A stretch of 64,000 nt of DNA from contig NZ_MLAS01000005.1 of the NCBI RefSeq assembly GCF_002272785.1, positions 47,762-111,761 of the forward strand, in the 5' to 3' direction. This document shows positions 28,054 through 38,127 of the stretch, one piece after another (position 1 is the first letter of the stretch; each line of letters starts with the position of its first letter). This stretch comes from Helicobacter sp. 13S00477-4. GTDB taxonomy: Bacteria; Campylobacterota; Campylobacteria; Campylobacterales; Helicobacteraceae. The translations under genes and the position numbers were made by a program. The notes beneath the pieces are model-generated. The model made no database searches. It was given only the letters and a program-made list of their open reading frames with translations, and was not told the origin of the DNA.

Positions 28054-28134
28054 AGAATTCCTTAGCAATATTAAAGTATAATTTTGTATTCTAACAAAAA
28101 ATTCTTTAATAAAAGCAAAATCCTAAGGCTATGA

Positions 28135-29436
28135 ATGTCTCTTAAAGAACTCAGAGTGAAATTAAATCAAAATATTAATCTTTCTCCGCAATATGGAAGG
28201 ATTAGGAAAATTTCCCCGAATATTGTTTATGCTACCGGAATCACACCATCAGTTGGGGATGTTGTTCGTATTAACCGATCAGATGGCAGTGATTGTCTTG
28301 GGATGGTGATTGTGAGTGAAGATGAGGAGTTTGGCTTTACTCCGTTTTCATTTGTAGAAGGATTTAAAAAAGGCGATAAGGTTACATTAGATAAAGAGGG
28401 TTTGCTTTTCCCAGTAGGTGAAAGTATATTGGGTCGAGTATTAGATCCTTTAGGTAGACCTATTGATGATAAAGGAGCATTGAAAGATATCTCTTTTGTT
28501 CCTGTCATCACTCCTCCAATAAAAGCAATGAAAAGAGGTATTATTGATGAAGTTTTTAGCGTAGGAGTAAAAAGTATTGATGGGCTTTTGACTTGTGGAA
28601 AGGGTCAAAAAATGGGTATTTTTGCAGGTAGTGGTGTTGGTAAATCAACTTTAATGGGGATGATAGTTAAGGGTTGTTCAGCACCCATAAAGGTTATTGC
28701 TTTGATAGGAGAGCGAGGTAGGGAAGTACCTGAATTTATCCAAAAAAATTTAAATGGTGATTTGAATAATACTATTTTAATTGTCGCTACGAGTGATGAT
28801 TCAGCTTTAATGCGCAAATATGGTGCTTTTGGTGCAATGGCAATTGCAGAATACTTTAAAAATCAAGGTAAAGATGTCCTTTTTATGATGGATTCAGTTA
28901 CCCGATTTGCAATGGCACAAAGAGAAATTGGACTTGCACTTGGAGAACCACCTACAACTAAGGGATACCCACCTTCAGTACTCTCACTTTTGCCACAGCT
29001 AATGGAAAGGGCAGGGAAAGAGGAAGGTAAAGGTTCTATCACAGCTTTTTTTACTGTTTTAGTAGAAGGAGATGATTTGACAGATCCTATTGCAGATCAA
29101 GCTAGAAGTATTTTAGATGGACATATTATTTTAAGTAGAGAAATGACAGATTATGGTCTTTATCCTCCTATTAATATTTTGAATTCTGCTTCTAGGATTA
29201 GTAATGATATCATCTCTATTGAACATAAAGAAGCAGCAAGAAAATTTCGTCGTCTTTATGCTCTTTTGAAAGAAAATGAGATCCTAATACGTATTGGTTC
29301 TTATCAAAAAGGTTTTGATGCCCAATTAGATGAAGCTATTGATAAAAAATCCATAATGGAAGATTTTCTCAAACAGGATGAAAATCAGAACTTCCTTTAT
29401 GCAGAGAGTGTAGAAAAATTAATAAATTTAATGTAA
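28135..29436 (+). CDS. fliI: Flagellar export ATPase FliI
   Basis: ATPase of the flagellar type III export apparatus, 433 residues, related to F1-beta. Walker A is GIFAGSGVGKST; Walker B region VLFMMDSVTRFAMA; also GEPPTTKGYPPSVLS, a strongly conserved FliI block. The start ATG at 28135 was chosen because the ATG four bases earlier runs into a stop at once. No other flagellar gene is adjacent; fliP lies elsewhere at 51337. Confidence 0.95.
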   Translation: MSLKELRVKLNQNINLSPQYGRIRKISPNIVYATGITPSVGDVVRINRSDGSDCLGMVIVSEDEEFGFTPFSFVEGFKKGDKVTLDKEGLLFPVGESILGRVLDPLGRPIDDKGALKDISFVPVITPPIKAMKRGIIDEVFSVGVKSIDGLLTCGKGQKMGIFAGSGVGKSTLMGMIVKGCSAPIKVIALIGERGREVPEFIQKNLNGDLNNTILIVATSDDSALMRKYGAFGAMAIAEYFKNQGKDVLFMMDSVTRFAMAQREIGLALGEPPTTKGYPPSVLSLLPQLMERAGKEEGKGSITAFFTVLVEGDDLTDPIADQARSILDGHIILSREMTDYGLYPPINILNSASRISNDIISIEHKEAARKFRRLYALLKENEILIRIGSYQKGFDAQLDEAIDKKSIMEDFLKQDENQNFLYAESVEKLINLM

Positions 29437-29491
29437 AATTATCTTCTTATATAATTTAAACTTTTTGAAAGATTTTTGTTTGTAAATTGCG

Positions 29492-29541
29492 TGAAGCAAA
29501 ACACGATTTTAGAACTAAAACATTATATTTGTTTTGCGTCA
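29492..29541. promoter_or_regulatory. Nested inverted repeats upstream of nifS
   Basis: Outer arms TGAAGCAAAACA (29492-29503) and TGTTTTGCGTCA (29530-29541) match at 11 of 12 positions as an inverted repeat. Inside is a perfect TTTTAG-AA-CTAAAA palindrome (29507-29520), directly upstream of a TATATT -10 candidate (29524-29529). The layout suggests an operator region or a structured leader for the nifSU operon. The regulator is not identifiable from the sequence. Confidence 0.5.
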
Positions 29542-29561
29542 TGAAAATGAGTGATATTTAG

Positions 29562-30740
<1,179 letters not shown>

Positions 30741-30773
30741 TGATAAGCTATATAGCTATATAAAGGAAGAAAA

Positions 30774-31754
30774 ATGGCAAAAAATGATTTAATTGGTGGT
30801 GCATTATGGGATGCTTACTCAAATAAGGTCAGTCAAAGGATGGATAATCCTACACATTTAGGCGTTCTTACAGAAGAAAATGCGAAAACAAAAAATGCTC
30901 AATTGATTGTTGCTGATTATGGAGCTGAAGCTTGCGGTGATGCAGTGAGATTGTATTGGTTAGTAGATGAAAATGATGTGATTATTGATGCAAAATTTAA
31001 GAGTTTTGGTTGTGGGACTGCGATTGCCAGTTCGGATATGATGGTTGAGCTTTGTCTGGGTAAAACAGTCCAAGAAGCTGTTAAGATTACTAACCTTGAT
31101 GTTGAACATGCTCTCCGAGACAATCCTGACACTCCTGCAGTGCCTGGACAAAAAATGCATTGTTCGGTAATGGCTTATGATGTTATCAAGAAAGCAGCAG
31201 GAATTTATCTTGGTAAAGATGCTCAAGATTTTGAGAATGAAATCATTGTGTGTGAATGTGCAAGAGTTAGTTTGAGCACTATTAGAGAGGTGATTAAACT
31301 CAATGATCTTAAAACTGTTGAAGAAATTACCAATTATACCAAAGCAGGTGCCTTTTGTAAAAGTTGTATTAAACAGGGAGGACATGAAGAGAGAAAATAT
31401 TATCTTGTTGATATCCTCACGGAGGTAAGGTCTGAAATGGATACACAAAAACTTAAAGAAAATCTCCAAAAATCTGCTGATGGTGAGCTTGCTTTCAAGG
31501 ATATGACTATGGTTCAAAAAGTCAAAGCTGTGGATAAAACCATTGATGATACCATCAGACCTATGCTTATGATGGATGGAGGGAATATGGAAATCATTGA
31601 TATTAAAGATACTAGTGATGGACATATTGATGTATATATTCGTTATATGGGTGCATGTAATGGTTGTGCGAGTGCATCAACAGGTACACTTTTTGCCATA
31701 GAAAATGTTTTGCAGGAAAATCTGGATAAAAATATTCGTGTATTGCCTATATGA
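30774..31754 (+). CDS. nifU: Fe-S cluster scaffold NifU (three-domain)
   Basis: 326 residues with three domains: an IscU-like N-terminal scaffold (FKSFGCGTAIASSD and MHCSVMAYD cysteines), a central [2Fe-2S] domain (CECARVS and CKSCIKQGG), and a C-terminal NifU domain with CNGC (MGACNGCASAS). It assembles and hands over Fe-S clusters; clients in this window include FdhA, FdhB and the polyferredoxin. Coupled to nifS in one operon. The restriction gene that follows starts 24 bases after its stop. Confidence 0.95.
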   Translation: MAKNDLIGGALWDAYSNKVSQRMDNPTHLGVLTEENAKTKNAQLIVADYGAEACGDAVRLYWLVDENDVIIDAKFKSFGCGTAIASSDMMVELCLGKTVQEAVKITNLDVEHALRDNPDTPAVPGQKMHCSVMAYDVIKKAAGIYLGKDAQDFENEIIVCECARVSLSTIREVIKLNDLKTVEEITNYTKAGAFCKSCIKQGGHEERKYYLVDILTEVRSEMDTQKLKENLQKSADGELAFKDMTMVQKVKAVDKTIDDTIRPMLMMDGGNMEIIDIKDTSDGHIDVYIRYMGACNGCASASTGTLFAIENVLQENLDKNIRVLPI

Positions 31755-31778
31755 TATTTATCTTCTTGAAGGTTTTTA

Positions 31779-32558
31779 GTGGATAAAGAATGTTTTATTA
31801 ATGAGTTTTTAGATTTTACAAAAAGCCTTAAAAGCTATGTTTCTGATCAATGTGATAACTGGTCTATCAAAGGATTTATTGATATACATAAAAATATCTT
31901 TACTATTTCAAATGATACTAAAATTGTATCAAAAATCCTTGAAATACATATTTTTCCTGTTATTGAAAAATTTGCCAATAGTATTGATTTTGATGTAGTT
32001 TTGGCTGATTGTCAGAATTATTATCCTGATATATCATTTGTATATAGGAAAAATCCAAAAATTAAATATGCTATTGATATTAAAACGACTTATCGAAAAA
32101 CAAGCGATCTTTGCAATGGTTTTACATTGGGTTCGCATGGCGAATATTTTAGGAATAGAACTTCTAAGAAAAATATACAATATCCTTATGGAGAATATAA
32201 TGGGCATTTTTGTTTGGGTATTATCTATACAAGGAACAATGAGGTTAATGAGATGAGTTTTTCCAGTATAGATAATCTGGATAAAATCACATCAGTTATT
32301 AAAGATATTGATTGTTTTTTTGTCGAAAAGTGGAAGATTGCCAATGATATTAGTGGGAGTGGGAATACTGCGAATATTGGTAGTATCACAAAAATAAATG
32401 ATATTATGAATGGAAGAGGTATTTTTGTAAAATATGGTGAAGAAATTTTTGATGATTATTGGATAAATTATGGAAAAATTACTATTACAGATAAAAATGG
32501 GAAAATTAAGAAAATAACTAAACTCAAAGAATTCCTTGAATATAGAGGGATAAAGTAG
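31779..32558 (+). CDS. EcoRV-family type II restriction endonuclease
   Basis: 259 residues. Compared from memory with R.EcoRV, the match is extensive: NDTKIVSKILEI, NYYPDISF, AIDIKTTY, FTLG, IQYPYGEY and DISGSGNTANIGS. Catalytic residues of the PD-(D/E)xK site are D84 and D100-I-K102. The GSGNT recognition loop of EcoRV is kept (193-197), so I predict cleavage at GATATC. The start is GTG at 31779 after GAAGG. It shares one base with the methyltransferase gene. It is a transferred gene by nature of the family; no flanking repeats are seen. Confidence 0.88.
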   Translation: MDKECFINEFLDFTKSLKSYVSDQCDNWSIKGFIDIHKNIFTISNDTKIVSKILEIHIFPVIEKFANSIDFDVVLADCQNYYPDISFVYRKNPKIKYAIDIKTTYRKTSDLCNGFTLGSHGEYFRNRTSKKNIQYPYGEYNGHFCLGIIYTRNNEVNEMSFSSIDNLDKITSVIKDIDCFFVEKWKIANDISGSGNTANIGSITKINDIMNGRGIFVKYGEEIFDDYWINYGKITITDKNGKIKKITKLKEFLEYRGIK

Positions 32559-33385
32559 TGTCAATACTTGTCCCTCCAATCAAATGCCAAGGGATAAAAA
32601 CAAAATTAGTTGATTGGATAAAATTTAAAATCACAAATATAAATGGTATTTGGTATGAACCATTTATGGGTTCTGGGGTCGTGGGTTTTAATATTCAGCC
32701 TAAAAATGCTGTTTTTTCTGACACTAACCCTCATTTGATTGGATTTTATAATGATATTAAAAATCAAATTGTAAGTCCTGAAGCTATAAAAGAATATTTA
32801 GAAATAGAAGGTAAAAAATTATTTATAGAAGGGGATAGTTATTATAAAGAAGTCAGGGCAAGATTTAATATCTCTCCGAATTCTTTTGATTTTATTTTTT
32901 TAAACAGGTGTTGTTTTAATGGTATGATGAGATTCAATAGCAAGGGTGGATTCAATGTTCCATTTTGTAGAAAGCCTAACAGATTTACAAAATCTTATAT
33001 TACTAAAATTACCAATCAGGTAAAGAATATATCAAATATCATAAAATCAAATAATTATTCATTTTTTTGTGATTCTTTTGAAGATATAATCCCTTCAGCA
33101 AAAAAGAATGATTTTATTTATTGTGACCCTCCTTATATTGATAGGTATTCGGATTATTTTAATTCTTGGAGTGAAAAAGATGAATTAAAGTTATTTGAAT
33201 TATTGAAAAACACACCATCAAGATTTATCCTTTCAACTTGGAATCATAATCAATATAGAAAAAATATTTATATTGAAGAATATTGGGATTTATTCAATAT
33301 TGATACTAAAGAGCATTTTTATCATCTTGGTGCAAAAGAAAAAAATAGAAACATAATGATTGAGTCATTAATTTATAATTTTTGA
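32558..33385 (+). CDS. EcoRV-type adenine-N6 methyltransferase (Dam-like)
   Basis: 275 residues, alpha-class (Dam/EcoRV) layout: N-terminal VPPIKCQGIKTKLV, SAM-binding EPFMGSGVVGFN (34-45) and late catalytic motif CDPPYIDRY (DPPY at 190-193). FNGMMRFNSKGGFNVPFC and KEHFYHLGAKEKNR are, from memory, close to M.EcoRV. It should methylate GATATC and protect the chromosome from the nuclease encoded just upstream. GTG start overlaps the nuclease stop (TAGTG). Convergent with pstS. Confidence 0.9.
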   Translation: MSILVPPIKCQGIKTKLVDWIKFKITNINGIWYEPFMGSGVVGFNIQPKNAVFSDTNPHLIGFYNDIKNQIVSPEAIKEYLEIEGKKLFIEGDSYYKEVRARFNISPNSFDFIFLNRCCFNGMMRFNSKGGFNVPFCRKPNRFTKSYITKITNQVKNISNIIKSNNYSFFCDSFEDIIPSAKKNDFIYCDPPYIDRYSDYFNSWSEKDELKLFELLKNTPSRFILSTWNHNQYRKNIYIEEYWDLFNIDTKEHFYHLGAKEKNRNIMIESLIYNF

Positions 33386-33388
33386 TAA

Positions 33389-33418
33389 ATCCAAAACTAA
33401 ATATATTTAATTTTGGAT
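33389..33418. terminator. Hairpin between the EcoRV-type operon and pstS
   Basis: ATCCAAAA/TTTTGGAT form a perfect eight-base stem enclosing the AT palindrome TAAATATATTTA, with one C/A mismatch between. It lies at the junction of two convergent genes and overlaps the last codons of pstS; A/T runs flank it, so it can serve as a bidirectional terminator. Confidence 0.5.
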
Positions 33419-34405
33419 ACTAATGCCATTTGATTTCCAATAATCTTTGATGATATTTTTTACTTTTTGAGGCAGTGGTATGAAACCCATTTTGATGGCT
33501 TCTTCATCTCCATTCAAGAATGCAAAATTGAAAAATCTGATTACATTAGGGGTATTTTTTCCTTCTTTGGGGACAAGGATAAATGTCGCACTGACAATTG
33601 GATAAGTATCTCTACCTTTTTGATTTATAAGTTCTGTATAGAAATCTTTGTTTTTATCCCAAATGGCATTTTTGCTTGCATTTTCAATGCTTTTCAAATC
33701 GGCTTTGACCCAATTTTTTTGAGTGTTTTGTATTTGTGCTGCATTCAGATTCATATATTGTTTGTAGGATAATTCGACATAACCTAAGGAATTTTTGGTT
33801 TGTTTGATGAGGTAACTAAGTCCTTCATTCCCTTTTGCTCCAATCCCTATAGGCCAGCTGATTGCTTTACCAAAACCAATTTCTTGTGCCCATTTTTTTG
33901 ATATTTTTGATAAAAAGAGTGTGAAATTATAAGTTGTTCCACTCCCATCACTGCGATGGATAACTTCAATTTTGCTAGAAGGGAGTTTGAGATTGGGATT
34001 GTCTTTGATTATTCTAGGATCATTCCATTGGGTGATTTTACCTAAAAAAATGTCACTGATGGTTTCATTGCTCAATTTGAGTTGATTGTCCTCTATCCCT
34101 TCTATATTGTATACAAGCACGATTGCACCACTGAGAGTAGGGAATTGTAATAAATTATTTTTAGCTAATTCATTAGATTTCAAAGGCTCATCACTCGCAC
34201 CAAAATCAATTGTTTTGGCTTTGATTTGTTTGATACCTCCTCCAGAACCGATTGATTGATAGTTGATTTTAATCCCACTTGTTTTTTCATATGATTTCAA
34301 CCAAGACATATAAGCATGAGCTGGGAATGAAGCTCCTGCACCATTGATAATGGGATTAGCATTCAGATAGAAAGCAGAAAGCAACAAAAATATAAGTGAT
34401 TTCAT
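33407..34405 (-). CDS. pstS: Phosphate-binding periplasmic protein PstS
   Basis: Binding protein of the high-affinity phosphate importer, 332 residues. A signal peptide (KSLIFLLLSAFYLNAN) is followed by the family start INGAGASFPAHAYMSWL; phosphate-site motifs SIGSGGGIKQI, DFGASDEPL and HRSDGSGTTYNF are clear. Start 34405 chosen after AAGGAG; an upstream ATG would bury the signal peptide. It is separated from pstCAB by the phoBR-like pair. A Pho-box-like repeat lies 50 bases upstream of the start. Confidence 0.95.
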   Translation of the reverse strand: MKSLIFLLLSAFYLNANPIINGAGASFPAHAYMSWLKSYEKTSGIKINYQSIGSGGGIKQIKAKTIDFGASDEPLKSNELAKNNLLQFPTLSGAIVLVYNIEGIEDNQLKLSNETISDIFLGKITQWNDPRIIKDNPNLKLPSSKIEVIHRSDGSGTTYNFTLFLSKISKKWAQEIGFGKAISWPIGIGAKGNEGLSYLIKQTKNSLGYVELSYKQYMNLNAAQIQNTQKNWVKADLKSIENASKNAIWDKNKDFYTELINQKGRDTYPIVSATFILVPKEGKNTPNVIRFFNFAFLNGDEEAIKMGFIPLPQKVKNIIKDYWKSNGISIQN

Positions 34406-34433
34406 TTTGATCTCCTTTTTGATTTTTGGAAGA

Positions 34434-34471
34434 GCATCACTATAAGATATAATCATTACAAATTAATAACA
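34434..34471 (-). promoter_or_regulatory. pstS promoter with Pho-box-like direct repeat
   Basis: On the minus strand TGTTAT-N5-TGTAAT (34471-34455) is an 11-base-period direct repeat. Exactly ten bases further is TATAGT, a -10 candidate, and the start codon is 50 bases from the box. PhoB boxes of enterobacteria have the same plan (TGTCAT repeats 11 bases apart, standing in for the -35 element). The same arrangement and distance occur before pstC. Confidence 0.65.
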
Positions 34472-34506
34472 AGAATTTATAAGCAAATTGGTTATATGAT
34501 TGGAGT

Positions 34507-35181
34507 ATGAAAATGAAAGATTTGATTGTTGTGCTTGAAGATGAAGAAGATTTATTAGAACTTTTAGAGTATCGTTTAGGGTTGGAGGGGTTTGAGGTGA
34601 TTGGTTGTTTGAAAACTTTGAGTGCAAAAAAAATCCTTTTGGAAGAAAATGTTTCTTTGATGATTGTGGATAGGAATTTAGGCAATGAAGAAGGATCAGA
34701 ATTTGTAAAGGAGATTCGCAAAGAAGGGTATAGATTGCCTGTTATATTTCTTTCTGCAAAAGATTCTCAAGAAGATAAGCTCATTGGCTTTGAACGTGGT
34801 GGTGATGATTATATTACTAAGCCATTTGATTTTAATGAATTGCTCGCAAGGATAAAAGCTGTCATTAAAAGGTATCGTGGTTTGAATGATGAGGAAGTGC
34901 ATAAATATAAAAATCTCATATTGCATTCAAAAGCACATTTTTTAGAAATCCATCAAAACCGCATTGAAATAACACCTTTAGAAACAAAAATACTTTTGGT
35001 TTTTTTGAAAAATGTAGGCTTGGTACTTGATAGAACATATCTTTTGGAGGAGATTTGGGGAAGCGAAGGAGAGTTAAAGAGTGTTAATGTAGCCATCAAA
35101 CGTCTTAGGAATAAAATGGATTTTAAAGATGAAGAACAATATATAAAAACAGTTCGTGGTGAAGGGTATATGTTTGTTTAA
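34507..35181 (+). CDS. OmpR/PhoB-family response regulator
   Basis: 224 residues: receiver domain with phospho-accepting aspartate D55 (LMIVDRNLG), acidic pair EDEE near the N-terminus, and KPFD lysine; C-terminal winged-helix DNA-binding domain (about 130-224, ending VRGEGYMFV). Its place between pstS and a histidine kinase facing pstBAC makes it the likely phosphate-starvation regulator acting on the two Pho-box candidates. In Campylobacter the equivalent is PhosR. A second ATG two codons in is an equally possible start. Confidence 0.88.
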   Translation: MKMKDLIVVLEDEEDLLELLEYRLGLEGFEVIGCLKTLSAKKILLEENVSLMIVDRNLGNEEGSEFVKEIRKEGYRLPVIFLSAKDSQEDKLIGFERGGDDYITKPFDFNELLARIKAVIKRYRGLNDEEVHKYKNLILHSKAHFLEIHQNRIEITPLETKILLVFLKNVGLVLDRTYLLEEIWGSEGELKSVNVAIKRLRNKMDFKDEEQYIKTVRGEGYMFV

Positions 35182-36523
35182 AATACATCAACTTTTTTCT
35201 TTTAGCATTTTGGGTTTATTATTTAGCATTGTATTGTTTTTGGGTATTTTTTCTTATGTCAATCAGGTATATCAAGATAAAAAAATCGCACAAGAAAGAT
35301 TGCATACTTTTTTTGAAATTGTAGATATTTCGATTTTAGAAGGAAGTTTTGATTCAAAATTTTTAAAAGATTTACAAAGACGTTCTAATATTGGAGTATT
35401 GATTGTTGACAAAACAAACCAAAAGATTTATTTTAGTGATGAAATTTTTCTAAATACAAAGCTAACATTTTTAACCCAACCTATTTATAAGAAGATAAAG
35501 ATAAATAATCAGGTTTATTTTATACTTTCTAAAAATTCACTCATTGATGGTAGATTTTATGACATTGGAATATTTTTACCTCAAGATAATACGAAACATT
35601 GGTTTTTTTGGGTAGAGTTTTTGGCATTATTTGGTGTATTTTTGATTTTAAGCTTTGGACTTGTTTTTCTTATCAAGAAAAATACTCAAAAAGAACTTGA
35701 TAAGATTATCTATCATTTACAAAATTTAACAAAAAAAGATTTTAGTGATTTTGCATATAGACGTGTTTGGTTCAAAGAGTTTGAAGAGATTTTTCAGCTT
35801 ATCCAAAAAATAGCAGAAATGCTTCAAAAACAACGTAAAAAAGCTAAAAAATATTCCAAAAAATTACGTTTAAAATACTTACAAAGCTCTTCAATTATTT
35901 CTTCGCTTTCTCACGAACTCAAAAATCCTTTGGCAATCATTTCAGGTTATTGCGAAGCAATATTACAGACAACAAACAAAGATGAGCTCAATACTGAGCA
36001 ATCGTATAGATTTTTGAATAAAATCCATATTCAATCTCAAAGATTAAATAAACTTATCAATCGTTTGAATTTAGCTGTGAAGCTTGAAAATGAGTTGATG
36101 AAGCTTGAATTTTCTACTTTTGATTTGAAAATCCTTTTAGAAGAGATTCTGCCGACATTATCGAGACGTTATGCTGACAAAAAAATTATCCTCAATATAA
36201 AAAATACAGAAATATTTGCAGATAGGATTTTGATAGAAAATGTAGTGGTCAATTTGATTGAAAATGCTTTGAAATATTCTAAAACGAGTATTAAAATTGT
36301 ATTGAAAGAAAATAAATTTAAGGTCATTGATGATGGAGGAGGTTTACAAGAAGATGAGATCAAGTTAATAACAAAAAAGTTTTATCGTTTAGAAAAAAAT
36401 AAAAATAAAGATTCATTAGGACTTGGATTATTTATTGTAAAGTATATTTTAAAATTACATCATATACAATTATCAATTAAAAGTAAAATTAATAAGGGTT
36501 CAAGCTTTAGTTTTGAGTTTTGA
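35174..36523 (+). CDS. Sensor histidine kinase, probable phosphate sensor (PhoR/PhosS-like)
   Basis: 449 residues with two membrane segments (about 8-30 and 150-175) enclosing a ~120-residue periplasmic domain; then an H-box SSLSHELKNPLAI, N-box ENVVVNLIENALKYS and G-boxes DDGGGL and LGLGLFIVK. TTG at 35174 is preferred because GAAGG is eight bases away; GTG at 35156 would give six more residues. It overlaps the response regulator end and abuts the convergent pstB without a gap. Confidence 0.86.
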   Translation: MFKIHQLFSFSILGLLFSIVLFLGIFSYVNQVYQDKKIAQERLHTFFEIVDISILEGSFDSKFLKDLQRRSNIGVLIVDKTNQKIYFSDEIFLNTKLTFLTQPIYKKIKINNQVYFILSKNSLIDGRFYDIGIFLPQDNTKHWFFWVEFLALFGVFLILSFGLVFLIKKNTQKELDKIIYHLQNLTKKDFSDFAYRRVWFKEFEEIFQLIQKIAEMLQKQRKKAKKYSKKLRLKYLQSSSIISSLSHELKNPLAIISGYCEAILQTTNKDELNTEQSYRFLNKIHIQSQRLNKLINRLNLAVKLENELMKLEFSTFDLKILLEEILPTLSRRYADKKIILNIKNTEIFADRILIENVVVNLIENALKYSKTSIKIVLKENKFKVIDDGGGLQEDEIKLITKKFYRLEKNKNKDSLGLGLFIVKYILKLHHIQLSIKSKINKGSSFSFEF

Positions 36524-37288
36524 TCATCCAAATTTACCTTTGATGTATTCTTTAGTGAGTTTTTCTTCTGGTTGTGTGAAAATATTTTGTGTTTTACCTG
36601 TTTCAATCAATTTACCAAGATACATAAAAGCAGTGTAATCACTTATCCTAAGTGCTTGAGACATATTATGAGTTACAATCACTATACTGATTTTATTTTT
36701 GAGTTCTATGATGAGTTCTTCAATAGCTTGAGTAGAAATAGGATCAAGTGCACTGGTTGGTTCATCAAAAAGCAATACTTCAGGTTCTATAGCTATAGCT
36801 CTAGCAATGCATAGACGTTGTTGTTGACCACCTGAAAGTGAATTGGCATTGTCTTGTAATCTATTTTTGACTTCATTCCATAGATTTGCATTTTTTAGAG
36901 CTTTTTGTACTTTGGAATGCAGGATTGTTTTATCTTTAATTCCTTGAAGCTTGAGACCATAAGCGATATTTTCAAAAATAGACATTGGAAAAGGGGTTGG
37001 CTTTTGAAAGATCATCCCTATATGTGTTCGGAGTGTGATTAAATCTGTTTTTTTCTTGAGTATGTTTTTTTCTCTAAAAAATATTTCACCTTTATACCTG
37101 CAGCCTTCATATAGACAATGTATTCGATTGAGGCAACGTAAAAGAGTGCTTTTCCCACATCCACTTGGACCAATGAGTGCAAGTATTTTATTTTGGGGGA
37201 CTTTGAGATTGATAGATTCAATACTTGGAGTTTTATTATTGGGATAATAAAAGCTTAGGTTTTTGATTTCAAGGGCAATTTTATTCAT
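36524..37288 (-). CDS. pstB: Phosphate ABC transporter ATP-binding protein PstB
   Basis: 254-residue ATPase of the phosphate importer. Walker [10 protein letters not shown], the PstB-typical Q-loop [18 protein letters not shown], signature [14 protein letters not shown] and Walker [17 protein letters not shown] at 37288 overlaps the pstA stop (ATGA). No phoU gene follows; the operon ends against phoR. Confidence 0.96.
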   Translation of the reverse strand: MNKIALEIKNLSFYYPNNKTPSIESINLKVPQNKILALIGPSGCGKSTLLRCLNRIHCLYEGCRYKGEIFFREKNILKKKTDLITLRTHIGMIFQKPTPFPMSIFENIAYGLKLQGIKDKTILHSKVQKALKNANLWNEVKNRLQDNANSLSGGQQQRLCIARAIAIEPEVLLFDEPTSALDPISTQAIEELIIELKNKISIVIVTHNMSQALRISDYTAFMYLGKLIETGKTQNIFTQPEEKLTKEYIKGKFG

Positions 37289-38127
37289 TTGATTCCTTTG
37301 TGTAGGATGATTTTAGTTGTGATATTGATAAAAAATATAAATAAAATCAATATAAAAGCTGCACTAAAACCAAGTTGTTGCCATTCTTTATAAGGAGAGG
37401 AAGCATATTGAAACATCGTGATTGTAAGACTTGGAAAAGGTTCATTGAGATTAAGCGTAAAAAATGCACTGTTGAGTGAAGTGAATAATAAAGGAGCTGT
37501 TTCGCCAGCAATCCTTGAAAAAGCAAGCAAAATCCCGGTAAATATACCTAATTTTGCCCCTCTATATAAAACAGAAGTTATCATTTTATATTTTGGAGCT
37601 CCTAGAGCCATTGCAGCTTCTCTGAGTGTATCAGGGATTAAAGAAAGTATATCATCAGTGGTTTTTAATACGATAGGTATCATCAAAATACAAAGAGCTG
37701 CAATGCCAGCCCATCCGCTAAAATGTCCTATAGGCACAACTATAACTGCGTAAATGAAAGTTCCAATGATGATTGAAGGTGCAGAAAGCATAATTTCATT
37801 CATATTGCGGATAAATTCAATTATTTTAGGATTTTTGGCATATTCTCTCAAATAAGTTCCTCCTAATATTCCTATGGGTGTTCCAATTAAAAGTGCAGCA
37901 ACACTTAAAATCAATTGTCCAATAAGTGCATTTCGTAATCCTCCATTTTCCCAAGGAGAGGCGGTATCTTTTGTGAAAATTTGCCAATTTAGTGCATTGA
38001 AACCTTTGTAGATCAAAATCCCTAAAATAAAAATAAGGAGTATTAAAATAAATATGGCAAATAATGATGAAATGAATAAGACTAATTTGTTGTATCGTTT
38101 GCGTTGAATTAAGTTGGAGTTTTTCAT
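37285..38127 (-). CDS. pstA: Phosphate ABC transporter permease PstA
   Basis: 280 residues, six predicted membrane segments, with the permease EAA loop [16 protein letters not shown] at about residues 185-200. Order pstC-pstA-pstB with four-base overlaps on both sides. The N-terminal cytoplasmic stretch is short and basic ([10 protein letters not shown]). Confidence 0.94.
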   Translation of the reverse strand: MKNSNLIQRKRYNKLVLFISSLFAIFILILLIFILGILIYKGFNALNWQIFTKDTASPWENGGLRNALIGQLILSVAALLIGTPIGILGGTYLREYAKNPKIIEFIRNMNEIMLSAPSIIIGTFIYAVIVVPIGHFSGWAGIAALCILMIPIVLKTTDDILSLIPDTLREAAMALGAPKYKMITSVLYRGAKLGIFTGILLAFSRIAGETAPLLFTSLNSAFFTLNLNEPFPSLTITMFQYASSPYKEWQQLGFSAAFILILFIFFINITTKIILHKGIK

